Positions 35,071 to 43,918 of a stretch of DNA of 64,000 bases are shown here, piece after piece; position 1 is the stretch's first letter; every line of letters begins with the position of its first letter. The stretch comes from Helopsaltes ochotensis (lineage: Eukaryota; Chordata; Aves; Passeriformes; Locustellidae). The DNA is taken from NCBI GenBank assembly GCA_013400155.1, contig VXBM01000141.1, positions 548,898 through 612,897 on the forward strand, written 5' to 3'. The notes under the pieces are model-generated. The model saw only the letters and a list, made by a program, of their open reading frames with translations, made no database searches and was not told the origin of the DNA. The position numbers and the translations under genes were made by a program.

Positions 35071-37825
35071 ATTTACACCAGAGATGGTTTTGGACTGACG
35101 TGTAGTTCTGGTGGCAGGACTTACATGCACTTTTAAGTTAGTAGTATAAGTACCTATATGTGTACAGCCTTAGTTATGATTTCACTTGTTCTCTCTCAGT
35201 TCTGCATTCTTGAATAGTTCCATAACTCACAATGGAGAACAGGCTGCTCATGCCTACTGAAAGGTTTGAAACAAGCTGTATTCTGGAACTGAGCTAAAAT
35301 ACTTCAAATGCCACTATTACTACCAGCACTAAAAGAAATTATGGGGAATCTGTGGAAAAAAAGGCTAATGAGAGCACCAACAGAAAAATTCCCAGATTAC
35401 ACTGGTGGTTTACAACTGTCTTCTAGGTCATCTTATTTAATTTAAACTTGAAATAACTAACTAACTTGCTCTCCAGTGGGAGAGAATCATGGAGGCGAAA
35501 ACTCCCTGTAGCCAAGTTCAGATTGGTAAATACCTGACTTTGTTACCTGAGCTGTTGTCCTGCTGTAACTAAAACACAGTATCCTGATGTGAACAGTTAG
35601 TGTTTAGTAGTCAGGTTCAAATTTTACTTAGTGAAACAGATGGGTAAAGGGGGTGGTGGTGTTTGTGTGTTTCATACCTTACTCTGAAGTAAACAGAGCA
35701 GACTTGTGTAAAACCTGCCTTTATTCATTGCTTTGTGTCTGAATGAGAGATGCCAGATTGGATACAGCAAACTCGGGACCCTGCTTTATGGACCACAGTG
35801 GGGGAAAGAAACAACTTGCAACTTTGTTGTGCCTGTGTTAGGACTCCAGTGGAATTACCCTGAGTAATTTTTTTTCTGCGGTTTTCTCCTTGAGCTGTGA
35901 GAGCAATGGGTAGCTGGTGTTTTCTGTAGTTGCTGAGGATCTCACTGCATCTGCTTTTTGTTGCTAATTAAACTGTGCTTTGAGGTGAGAGCTAGAGGGT
36001 TGGTTCCTCAAAGTTTGGTACCACCTGGATACAGTTTTGTGCTCAATGGCACTGTTCAAACTAGCGAAGGTGCTTTCATGCTCCCATGGTTTTATCTGCT
36101 GCATGCCCTTTCACTCTTTACCTTGACTGCTTGCTGCCACAATAAGGTTCAATTCAAGTCTTCCAGGTTGTGCTGTCCAAATATTTTTGGTGGAGCTTTT
36201 TTAGTTTGTTGGATTTAGGTTTTTTTAAAATATCTTGCCCAAATAATTACTTTACTTTTTGCACTTTTAAATCATGCATTTGTAGCTGTGTTAAATTCTT
36301 TAATATTCATTACTCCTTGTTCACATTTGAACGAGTTTGAACAATCTCTGATTATCTGAATGTACTTGTATATCAAAAGTAAGACCAGGCTAAGAAAGAA
36401 CAGTTGACTTTTCCAGTCATCCTTGATCCTTGGCCCAAGTGTTTAAATGCTCAGTTGTGATGACCCTGTATGGTCATGGCAAGTAGTGGTTGTATCCAGC
36501 TGTTTCTCTGGGAAGAGTCAGGGAAGGGTTTGGATTGCTGGGACTTGGTCAAAGGCAAGCATGGACTAAATTTCTTGGGGTTTATGAATCTTACTAGAAA
36601 CCTTGCATGCAAAGAACTTTATTCCTTTGTTTCCTATTTTTAAAAAACAAATTTCCTAATTTATTAGAAGTGGATATATATGTGCATCTGCACCATTTGG
36701 CGATGACAGAGAACAGGCAGGAAAGAGATCAGACATGAAACACTACTTATTCCTAAGAGTTTTTCCTATAACCAGAAACTCAAATGGGCTCTGTTGTATT
36801 TCTCTGGAGCTGAACATGGGTGTGTGGAGTATTTTGGTCCCAGGTACATGTTTCTGGTTTGCTCTAATGCTTCTGTCATTTAAGGAACAGGGTGGCTGTT
36901 ACATGGATGAGCTTTCCCTTTCCCCTTTCTTCCCCCTTTTCTTCCATGTGCTTTCTTTGACTGAACTACTTTTCACTGTTATGTAATAGAGATAAGGCTA
37001 GAGATGTCTCATTATGAGACAGGTAAGTAGCATCTGGAAACTGAAATTAACACTAAGAACATGCTGAGCTTCTGAAAGTACCATATTTCAGTTGCACTGC
37101 CAGAAGAAACTGTCATCTATAACAAGCAAGCCACTATATTTTATTACTGTTGAAATCTTGAGTCATGGTGCAAATGAAATCAGCATCAATTTTATCAAGT
37201 AAAAAGAAACAAAAAAGATACCTAAAACAATAATGAACTCCCCGCCCAACTACAGAATATATATGCTACATTCCAGAAGCCAGGATTAAAGCTTCCCCCC
37301 TTGTGGCTGGCTGTTACTGCAGATTTGTATTGAAGATTTCACGGACCAGGTAATTATTCTCCATGGCCTAGGAGTGAGGCCTAATCCTTGAAAGCAACAC
37401 TGCAAAGCACTTGAGCTTCCCCTCAAGTGTTTTCTGGTCCAGAGACCCCATGCTGCCATTCACCCAGAACTCTTGGGCAGCCAGAATTACATGGCTTCGT
37501 ATCTTCTGGTATAATGTGCTATCTTCCAGCTGACTGCAGAGCCTACAGAACTAGTAGCAGGATATTCCTTCTACAAGGAATGCTGGATAACAGGGATGCA
37601 TCCATGTCATTCACAGGACCAAAGAAGTGGAACAACTGCCACTCCCCTTGTAAGTCATACTATGCACACAGAAGGCTTAAAAGGGATTCATTAGGTTGAT
37701 TTAATATTTGAAAGGCTCTCTAATTTCAGATTTCAAGAGTGAATTTGCTGTGTATTCCCCCACATGAAGGCTGGAAAACTTTGGTGCAATTTGTCCTCAT
37801 GCATAACCAAGAACCAACTTACACC
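35071..37825. other. DNM1L-YARS2 intergenic spacer (tail to tail)
   Basis: About 2.8 kb separates the presumed 3' ends of the two convergent genes. I see no exon, repeat family or RNA gene in it. The 86- and 90-residue open frames at 35958 and 37427 have no recognisable features. Longer 3' UTRs of either gene may extend into it. Confidence 0.6.
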
Positions 37826-38330
37826 ACTGCTTAATCATAGTCTTTTATTATGAATTTTCTGCAGCTTCTTTCAAAACAAATCTGTTCAGAGAAACATGAC
37901 CAGGGTTGTCTCTGCCTCCAGCAAGGTTACAAGAGCCCACACTGGCTTTAAGGAGTGGGTTTGAGTTTGCTTTGGCTCATTTTCCTGTGGGTTGTCCTGT
38001 GGAATAACTGGCCACTGTTCTCCTACAACATAGAAGGCTGTTAAAGGAGGGGAAGCACATCTCCATTGCTGGACTTTGAAATGAATATTTTCATTTTCTT
38101 GTGCAGATCCTTATGAATGGTGCTTTGAATAAGGCAGAGTATCTACAATCTCTTCAGTGGTACCACTCAGCTCCTTTATTTGAACTTTGTTGAACTCTAT
38201 TTCTTTCAAAAAGGAAACTGACATTGGCCAGTCTGTGAGCTGTGTAGTAATGCACAGTACAGAAACATCTTCAAGTACATCTTGAAGCAGCAGAGTTAGA
38301 GACCTGTCATTTTAGGGAGATATTCTGTTG
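37826..38330 (-). other. YARS2: YARS2 3' UTR (probable)
   Basis: Downstream of the YARS2 stop on the - strand, an AATAAA (read on + as TTTATT) lies at 37844-37849. A 3' UTR of about 0.5 kb is inferred from it. No other signal is obvious. Confidence 0.55.
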
Positions 38331-38490
38331 TCACAACTGCAGCCATTTGATAATGTAATAATTTTTCTTTCCAACCCTAAGTAATGATACTCCATTCTTC
38401 AGAATATGCTGTCCGAGAATAAGAACAGTCTCTGGATTAGTTACACGATTCCCATTTATTGAAACTCCTCCATCTGTAATTTTCCGGTAC
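38331..38490 (-). CDS. YARS2: YARS2 exon 5: S4-like C-terminal domain and stop
   Basis: The exon is 160 nt. The acceptor reads TTTTTAAG on the - strand (positions 38498-38491), and TGA is at 38333-38331. It begins [20 protein letters not shown] and ends [12 protein letters not shown]. The [10 protein letters not shown] segment is typical of the S4-like RNA-binding fold of tyrosyl-tRNA synthetases, which contacts the tRNA. Confidence 0.96.
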
Positions 38491-41400
38491 CTTAAAAACA
38501 AAATGAAAACAACTTAATTGCAAGAGAGAGCTGTTTATTGTTAAGAATTCAAAGTTCACTTAGGTTTGGGTTTTTTTGGTGGATCTATAATTGAATACAT
38601 TTTCATTCTCCTGCACTTCACTTTCAGTCCACGTCAACAGTGACTGAAATTAGCCTTAGCCTCTACTACTCCATTTTTTTCTGAGAAGGGTAAATACCGT
38701 TTTGAGTATTACCCACGAGCACAGGTGAGAACTTACCCACTAGGTCCATCTGGAATGGCGTTTGCTTTGCGGCACAAGTCAAGAACAGTCATCCCAGGTT
38801 CAAGCATCAATTCCGCAGAAGTAGCTTGTTTGAAAAGTTCCTGTAACTCTTGGTCAGACATTTCTTCCAGTGCCTCCACACTGCTGTGATAAAGGGCCTT
38901 AGTGCACCTGTAAGAACAAAGAGCACGCAAAATACAGAGCTAGTCTTCTCTTCACACAAAGTGCTACTCAACTCATCAGATTCCCCTCCCCAGTTTCTTT
39001 TGAGAGTCCACAAACTAACAGAAATACCTTAAATACACCCCCATTTTTTTATTGTACCCTACTGCCTTGCAAGTTTTTTTAAATATTTTCAGTGTATTTT
39101 TAACAGGATTATTACATTTTTCTCTTTTAACATCTAAGCAACAACTTAATAGATTAAAATAGTCCCTGAAAAGCTATGGAGAATTACCATAGACTAAATC
39201 TGAAACAAAACTGCTTGATGGATCAAACTTTACCTCTTAGCAGATTCCAGTCCCTCTCTACCATGGACAAGTTTAGTTACTTCTGCAGCCAGTCGTTTCT
39301 GAGGGCCCCATTTCTCAGGTTCTTTAGCATGCATTTCCATGATGTGGGCAATCTCCTCAAGAGGAAGGAAGGTGAATAGTTTCAGGTATCTGTGAGCAGG
39401 GAAAAAAAAATTTATCTATACAGCCATCATTACAGATTTCCTGCCTTTGTCATTCAAACTTCTATAACTCCACTAAAATGATTCCTAGTCAATTTAAGAA
39501 ATATATACTAAGATGCTCTGTCCTTTCAGTCAAATCTTTAAAACTCATATTTTACTTGATATTCTACCTAGGGTCAAGTCTTCAGGCATAGGTAGTGTCA
39601 GATGCTTTTATGAAGCTTGTACTCCAATCAACAATTTAGTTTCTCTGGAATCATGTGTCAACTAACAAGCTTTTGTATTTAGCTTAGGAGATCCACACTA
39701 TGCTAATGCAAAATCCCACTGCCAGTCTGTGGCCATCATGGGACAGCAGCATGCCTGTATTGGCAAGTATCTCAGCAAGAAGATTATTTAAGATAATCAA
39801 GATTTTAAAGATGTATCCCTAAGCCTACTCTTGACAACGAAGTCTACTTTAATGAGATTTCTATCCCATGCAGTGTATTAAAGGTAACTTTATTGGTAAA
39901 CAGTCTGAATCGCTGAAATATTTTAGTGTTAAGAACCCACATACCCTTCTTTTCGGTCTGAAAGGTGCTGGGGATCAGAACATGGATTTGAATTATCAGG
40001 GGATAAACCTTTGAGAGAGGTAAGTAAGTTATAAGGCAGGTCCCAACCCAATATGAAAAAGGAAGTAGTTCAGATTTAACAGTGCTATTGACAGATAAAA
40101 CAGATTTAGAAAAGAACATAGAGCAATTTATTAAAATCGATGTAGTAATGTAGTGTACTGGAAAAAACTGTGATGCTACAGTATTAAAACTAATATGGCA
40201 TGTAAGAGAGTCAACCCACTGACAGAACAAAATGTACTATGCTTCACTCCTTTGTCATCCACCTTCTGATTTTCTGATGCGTATTTCAGCATCTGGAAGT
40301 TCTACTATCCTGTCTACTTAGGAACCAGTCATGCCTGTTTATTTCATGAACAGTTATAATAACACATCTACATTGAGCTTGTGTTGCACATAATTAAATG
40401 AAGCAGTTAACAGTGAACAGTTAGAATCAGGTTTTATAAACAATGACAAAAAGCAAGATGGAGAAACACTTACTTTTCAACTACGTTATCTTGCTGTCTG
40501 ACAAAAAACTGATACAGCTCAAATGGAGAAGTCTTATCCCTATTCAGCCAAACTGCATTTCCAGCAGTCTTTCCCAATTTATCGCCAGTAGTACTGGTAA
40601 TAAGAGGTACAGTAATTCCAAATACGTCTGTTCCTGTCATCCTGCAAAAGAAGAGTCACTGCATGTTAAAGAAAATATATCTTGGTAAAGCTGACTAAAA
40701 TAAAAGCATTCTGCAAGATTCTATCCTTGATATAAAGGGGATGATGGGCAAAAAGATGCCAGAACACTGTTCTGTGAAGAGGGCTTTAGGGAAAAAACCA
40801 GCATCCTAAGTTTTTAAGTTGTTTTATATGTATCAAAGACTCTAAGTGTAGTACTCTAAGTAGTTTATATGATATACCAGAACTGCCTCTGCTTTGGTGT
40901 GATTACACCAGGATGTGTGTGCTGGTAGACTTGTCTCGATTTTGTCTCCTGCTTCAGAGTGTTTAACTTCGGTTCTTGAATGCACTAATACAAGAACTAA
41001 TAGTTTTCTTAAAAATTCATATAAACCTGGTCAAAACGTACGTAATGTACCGAGCTTATGGTCAGGCCAATTAATTACTCCTCTCAAATCAGAGATCTGT
41101 GTGTGGCCAAATCTTGCGTGCGGAATTCTGCTCCTGGTGCTTTAGAGAAGGTCAGCACCAAGGCACACAGCATTCTGTCACAGAGTCGGTGAGGCTGGAC
41201 AAGACCTCTGAGATCACCGAGTCCAACCTGTGACAGAACATCACCATGTCACCTAGAGCACGGCACTAAGTCCCTGTGCAATCTTTCCTTACACAGCACC
41301 AGGGACAGTGACTCCACCCCCTCCCTGGGCAGCGCATTCCATCGCTGCCCTTCTCCGGGCTTGCTCCAGCACCTCAGCGTCCCTCTGAATGGAGGGGCCC

Positions 41401-41823
41401 AGGACTGGACACAGCACTCGAGGTGCGGCCTCAGCAGAGCCCAGTACGGGGTGACAGCGACATCCCCGGTCCCGCAGGCCACACTACCGCTGACACTGGC
41501 TGCCCGATGCCCGGACCCTGCGCACCACCTCCCGCCCCGCGCTCCCGCCGTACTTGGTGACAAGCTCGTATCCGGACATGATGTTTCCCATCTGGTCGTG
41601 GCCTCCCAGCTGGATGCGGCAGCCGTGGTGCCGGTGCAGGTGCAGGAAGTCGTAGGCCTGCAGCGCGGGATACAGGAATTCGGCCAGGCTCATGCCCTCG
41701 GCGCTGCGCAGCCGCGCCTGGCAGCTCTGCCGGCTCAACAGCGTGCCCATGCGGAGGCGCCCGCCCGCGCCGCCGAGAAAGCGGAGCAGCGGCTCCCGGC
41801 CGAGCCAGCGGGCGTTGTCCAGC
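38331..41823 (-). CDS. YARS2: YARS2, mitochondrial tyrosyl-tRNA synthetase; spliced, N-terminus in assembly gap
   Basis: YARS2 is a class I aminoacyl-tRNA synthetase that attaches tyrosine to mt-tRNA-Tyr in the mitochondrial matrix. Five exons are read on the - strand; exons 2-5 are complete and exon 1 runs into a gap. Exon 1 shows the tyrosine-binding residues in [12 protein letters not shown] (Y, then Q at +4 and D at +7) and GGHDQMGN. Exon 2 has KLGKT, the equivalent of KMSKS. The C-terminal part ends with an S4-like RNA-binding module ([13 protein letters not shown] to the KWLQL end). The visible exons give about 307 codons plus stop. The family is about 475-480 residues, so about 170 residues, including the targeting peptide and the HIGH-type motif, are missing into the Ns. 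All junctions keep phase. Confidence 0.96.
38737..38907 (-). CDS. YARS2: YARS2 exon 4
   Basis: The exon is 171 nt with acceptor TTCTTACAG and donor GTAAGT. It begins [20 protein letters not shown] and ends [13 protein letters not shown] plus a split Gly codon. It links the catalytic/anticodon region to the S4-like domain. The segment [10 protein letters not shown] differs from mammals; [11 protein letters not shown] is conserved. Confidence 0.96.
39234..39389 (-). CDS. YARS2: YARS2 exon 3: anticodon-binding helices
   Basis: The exon is 156 nt with acceptor CTGCTCACAG and donor GTAAAG. It begins [20 protein letters not shown] and ends [12 protein letters not shown] plus a split Arg codon. The [15 protein letters not shown] helix is the alpha-helical anticodon-binding region shared by bacterial-type TyrRS. 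Confidence 0.96.
39390..40473 (-). other. YARS2: YARS2 intron 2
   Basis: 1.08 kb between exons 2 and 3. Open frames here (for example 39844-40230, -) match nothing known to me. No repeat element is seen. Confidence 0.75.
40474..40641 (-). CDS. YARS2: YARS2 exon 2: KMSKS-type motif
   Basis: The exon is 168 nt with acceptor CTTTTGCAG and donor GTAAGT. It begins [20 protein letters not shown] and continues [25 protein letters not shown] is the KMSKS-equivalent loop that positions ATP; mammals read KLGKS. It ends in QDNVVE with a junction Lys codon where mammals have Arg. Confidence 0.97.
40642..41553 (-). other. YARS2: YARS2 intron 1, partly CR1-derived
   Basis: 912 nt. The part next to exon 1 (about 41168-41535) is a CR1 fragment. 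The donor is GTACGG, a weak match to consensus. The remaining half holds nothing I recognise. Confidence 0.85.
41168..41535 (-). mobile_element. CR1 LINE fragment with internal deletion, next to YARS2 exon 1
   Basis: In + reading, 'cacagagtcggtgaggctgg' and 'cctctgagatcaccgagtcc' are the CR1 3' end. 'tgactccaccccctccctgg' and 'gcgcattcca' follow, then a jump to 'ttgctccagcacctcagcgt', 'gaatggaggggcccaggact' and 'cactcgaggtgcggcctcag'. The jump lacks several hundred bases of the usual CR1 sequence, so an internal deletion is likely. The 104-residue - frame at 41249-41563 includes the CR1 motif [16 protein letters not shown]. It is CR1 reverse-transcriptase residue, not a gene. Confidence 0.88.
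41554..41823 (-). CDS. YARS2: YARS2 exon 1 (visible 3' part)
   Basis: At least 270 nt are coding, read from the gap edge to donor GTACGG at 41553. The sequence runs [16 protein letters not shown], then [40 protein letters not shown] and [17 protein letters not shown]. The tyrosine pocket residues Y, Q, D and the DQ pair are kept. The stretch is very GC-rich, as bird first exons often are, which probably explains the gap. Relative to mammals, GGSDQLGN is GGHDQMGN and FYQVLQ is LYPALQ. Confidence 0.94.
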
Positions 41824-42386
41824 NNNNNNNNNNNNNNNNNNNNNNNNNNNNNNNNNNNNNNNNNNNNNNNNNNNNNNNNNNNNNNNNNNNNNNNNNNNNN
41901 NNNNNNNNNNNNNNNNNNNNNNNNNNNNNNNNNNNNNNNNNNNNNNNNNNNNNNNNNNNNNNNNNNNNNNNNNNNNNNNNNNNNNNNNNNNNNNNNNNNN
42001 NNNNNNNNNNNNNNNNNNNNNNNNNNNNNNNNNNNNNNNNNNNNNNNNNNNNNNNNNNNNNNNNNNNNNNNNNNNNNNNNNNNNNNNNNNNNNNNNNNNN
42101 NNNNNNNNNNNNNNNNNNNNNNNNNNNNNNNNNNNNNNNNNNNNNNNNNNNNNNNNNNNNNNNNNNNNNNNNNNNNNNNNNNNNNNNNNNNNNNNNNNNN
42201 NNNNNNNNNNNNNNNNNNNNNNNNNNNNNNNNNNNNNNNNNNNNNNNNNNNNNNNNNNNNNNNNNNNNNNNNNNNNNNNNNNNNNNNNNNNNNNNNNNNN
42301 NNNNNNNNNNNNNNNNNNNNNNNNNNNNNNNNNNNNNNNNNNNNNNNNNNNNNNNNNNNNNNNNNNNNNNNNNNNNNNNNNNNNNN
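41824..42386. other. YARS2: Assembly gap (563 N) within YARS2 exon 1
   Basis: All bases are N. About 170 codons (510 nt) of YARS2 should precede the visible part, judged from the mammalian length. If the N count is a real estimate, the start codon lies near 42330. The catalytic HIGH-type motif and the targeting peptide fall in this hole. Long open frames that cross it are artefacts of the Ns. Confidence 0.97.
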
Positions 42387-42640
42387 GCCTGGGCGGTCGC
42401 TAGCCGGACCGCAAGGCTGTGGTCGCGCTTGGCGTGGCTGGTGGTTCGTCTTCGCGACATTAAAGATGCGACAAAACCGCCGTGTGTTGGCTCCTCCTCC
42501 GCTGTTTTTTTCCCAGCCCGAAATACCGGGATTTCAAGTGCTGCCAGGCGTTGGAAATCAGCCCTTCAGCTGGTAGTAAAGCGCCTGGCAGAGCGGGTAC
42601 CACCTGACTCGGTTAGTCACACCGGGGCTTTAGAATTTAC
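42387..42640 (-). promoter_or_regulatory. YARS2: YARS2 upstream/5' UTR region
   Basis: This GC-rich sequence lies just upstream of YARS2 exon 1. On the - strand an ATG at 42460-42458 opens an Arg-rich frame (MSRRRTTSHAKRDHSLAVRL) up to the gap. It could in principle be a mitochondrial targeting peptide, but whether it joins the YARS2 frame is hidden by the Ns and it does not resemble the mammalian N-terminus. I favour 5' UTR or promoter. Confidence 0.4.
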
Positions 42641-42645
42641 AGACC

Positions 42646-42722
42646 CTAGAATTTATTAGCTGTGTTACCAGAATTTATTAGCTATATTACTAGAAAATTT
42701 TAGCTATATTACTAGAAAGTTA
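42646..42722. repeat. 22-bp tandem repeat, about 3.5 copies
   Basis: Copies at 42646-42667, 42668-42689 and 42690-42711 and a partial copy at 42712-42722 all follow the pattern CTAGAATTTATTAGCTATAT plus TA. Each copy differs by a few substitutions. A degenerate half-copy may precede it (TTTAGAATTTACAGAC). Confidence 0.88.
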
Positions 42723-42782
42723 CATATCTTGAATGCTTGGGAAGAGGCGACTCAAACTAGATAGAGCTGTGAAGCTGTAGGT

Positions 42783-43133
42783 ACGTAGGTGATGAAAGGA
42801 AGACTGAGGAAACATGGGTCCTCTGCAAGGGAATGGAACGCCTGGGATATGGAGAACGCTGAGGTATGCAATGATTTTTTTTTTTTTGCCTCAGTTTTCA
42901 CTGGCAAGTGTTCCAAGCACCCTGGCAGAGTTGCAGAAGGAAGGGTAAGGATGAGGAGAATGAACCACCTCGTGTAGGAGAAGATGAGGTTTCAGCCCGT
43001 CTAAGGAACCTGAAGGTGCACAAGTCCATAGGACATGATGAGATGCATCCACAGGACCTGAGGGGACTGGTGGATGAAATATCTAAGCCGCTCTCCGTTA
43101 TATTTGAGGAGCTGTGGCAGTCTGGTGGAAAAG
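42783..43133 (+). mobile_element. CR1 LINE internal (ORF2) fragment
   Basis: The + frame from about 42908 gives VSARLRNLKVHKSIGHDEMH then PQDLRGLVDEISKPLSVIFE and ELWQSG. This is the reverse-transcriptase start of bird CR1 elements (compare LKxxKSxGPDGxHP, IxxPLSxIFExSWQSG). Upstream, 'gctgaggtatgcaatg' and 'gcctcagttttcactggc' are also CR1. It is disrupted and non-functional, a decayed copy lacking its 3' part. Confidence 0.85.
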
Positions 43134-43163
43134 GGGCTCAGCTGGTCAGAGCATGGTGCTAAA
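43134..43163 (+). mobile_element. tRNA-Ile-like SINE head (A-box half), fragment
   Basis: 'ggctcagctggtcagagcat' followed by 'ggtgctaa' closely matches the 5' half of tRNA-Ile(AAU) through the anticodon loop. Songbird SINEs (TguSINE1 type) have such a head. The 3' half does not follow directly. A B-box-like 'ggttcgattcc' appears only at 43529-43539, so the unit is broken or unrelated. It is not a tRNA gene. Confidence 0.5.
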
Positions 43164-43613
43164 AATGTTAGCTTTGAGACAGCGGCAAGCACTTTATAGA
43201 CATTGTCAAAATCTTTGCCATTCTGTGTTAGTATGTAGAGGTGGTAATACAATGGGAAGATTAATAAATGGAAATACTGTGCAGACTTAGAAAAGTTTAA
43301 ATTGTTACCTTTCCAAATAATACAAGAAGAGACTATCTAGTTCTGGCACACTAGATACCAAAAAATAGCCATTGTCTTGTAAAGGGCCTGGTAATATTCT
43401 TCGTGCAGCTCTTTCACACTCAGATGAAATTCCTATTCTCTAGCACATTTAAGTACTAGCCAAAACTATGACCATGGCAAGTTCTCCTTTGCTGTAGGTT
43501 CAGGTAAATGCCTAGCTGGAGCAGATGGTTCGATTCCTTTGTGCTGGAAGGGGCCACTGACTTCAGATAGTCCCTTGCTCTTTCTTCCCTTGTTGGTTCA
43601 CAACAATGCCCCG
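43164..43613. other. Unassigned spacer between CR1 pieces
   Basis: 450 bp with no coding feature. A B-box-like element at 43529-43539 and 'ggggcca' near 43553 could be the remainder of the SINE head, but the intervening sequence shows no family resemblance. Confidence 0.4.
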
Positions 43614-43918
43614 CAATGCTAGAGGCTGGAAAAGAGTGACTGGAAAGCTGCCTGGGGAAAATCGGCCTGGGGCTGTTGGCTGAGGATGGCTGAACTTGAG
43701 CCAGCAGTGGGCCCAGGTAGGCAAGAAGGCCAGTGGCATCCTGGCCTGTGTCAGCAGCAGTGGGACCAGCAGGACCAGGGCAGTGATTGTCCCTCTACTC
43801 AACACTGATGAGGCCACAGCTCAATTCCTGTGTCCAGTTTTGGGCCATTCATGACACAAAAGACATTGAGGTGCTGGAGCATGTCCAGAGAAGGACAGTG
43901 GAACTGGTGAAGGACTAG
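43614..43918 (+). mobile_element. CR1 LINE ORF2 3' fragment
   Basis: In + reading there are 'ctagaggctggaaaagagtg', 'gggcccaggtaggcaagaag', 'gccagtggcatcctggcctg', 'tgaggccacagctcaattcc' and 'gacattgaggtgctggagca'. Translation gives KKASGILACVSSSGTSRTRA, then VIVPL, the CR1 reverse-transcriptase tail (usual form KANGILACI, SRTREVIVPL). It is interrupted by stops. Confidence 0.85.

Noticed and set aside
41249..41563. 104-residue - strand frame with ALLRPHLE.
   Set aside because: It is a decayed CR1 reverse-transcriptase fragment running into YARS2 exon 1, not an independent gene.
41361..42659. 432-residue + strand open frame across the gap, and the 294- and 241-residue frames there.
   Set aside because: Most of each is N. 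The real bases on the left are CR1 and YARS2 exon 1 antisense.
43134..43206. A functional tRNA-Ile gene.
   Set aside because: Only the 5' half matches. The T-arm and acceptor do not follow, so no cloverleaf forms.
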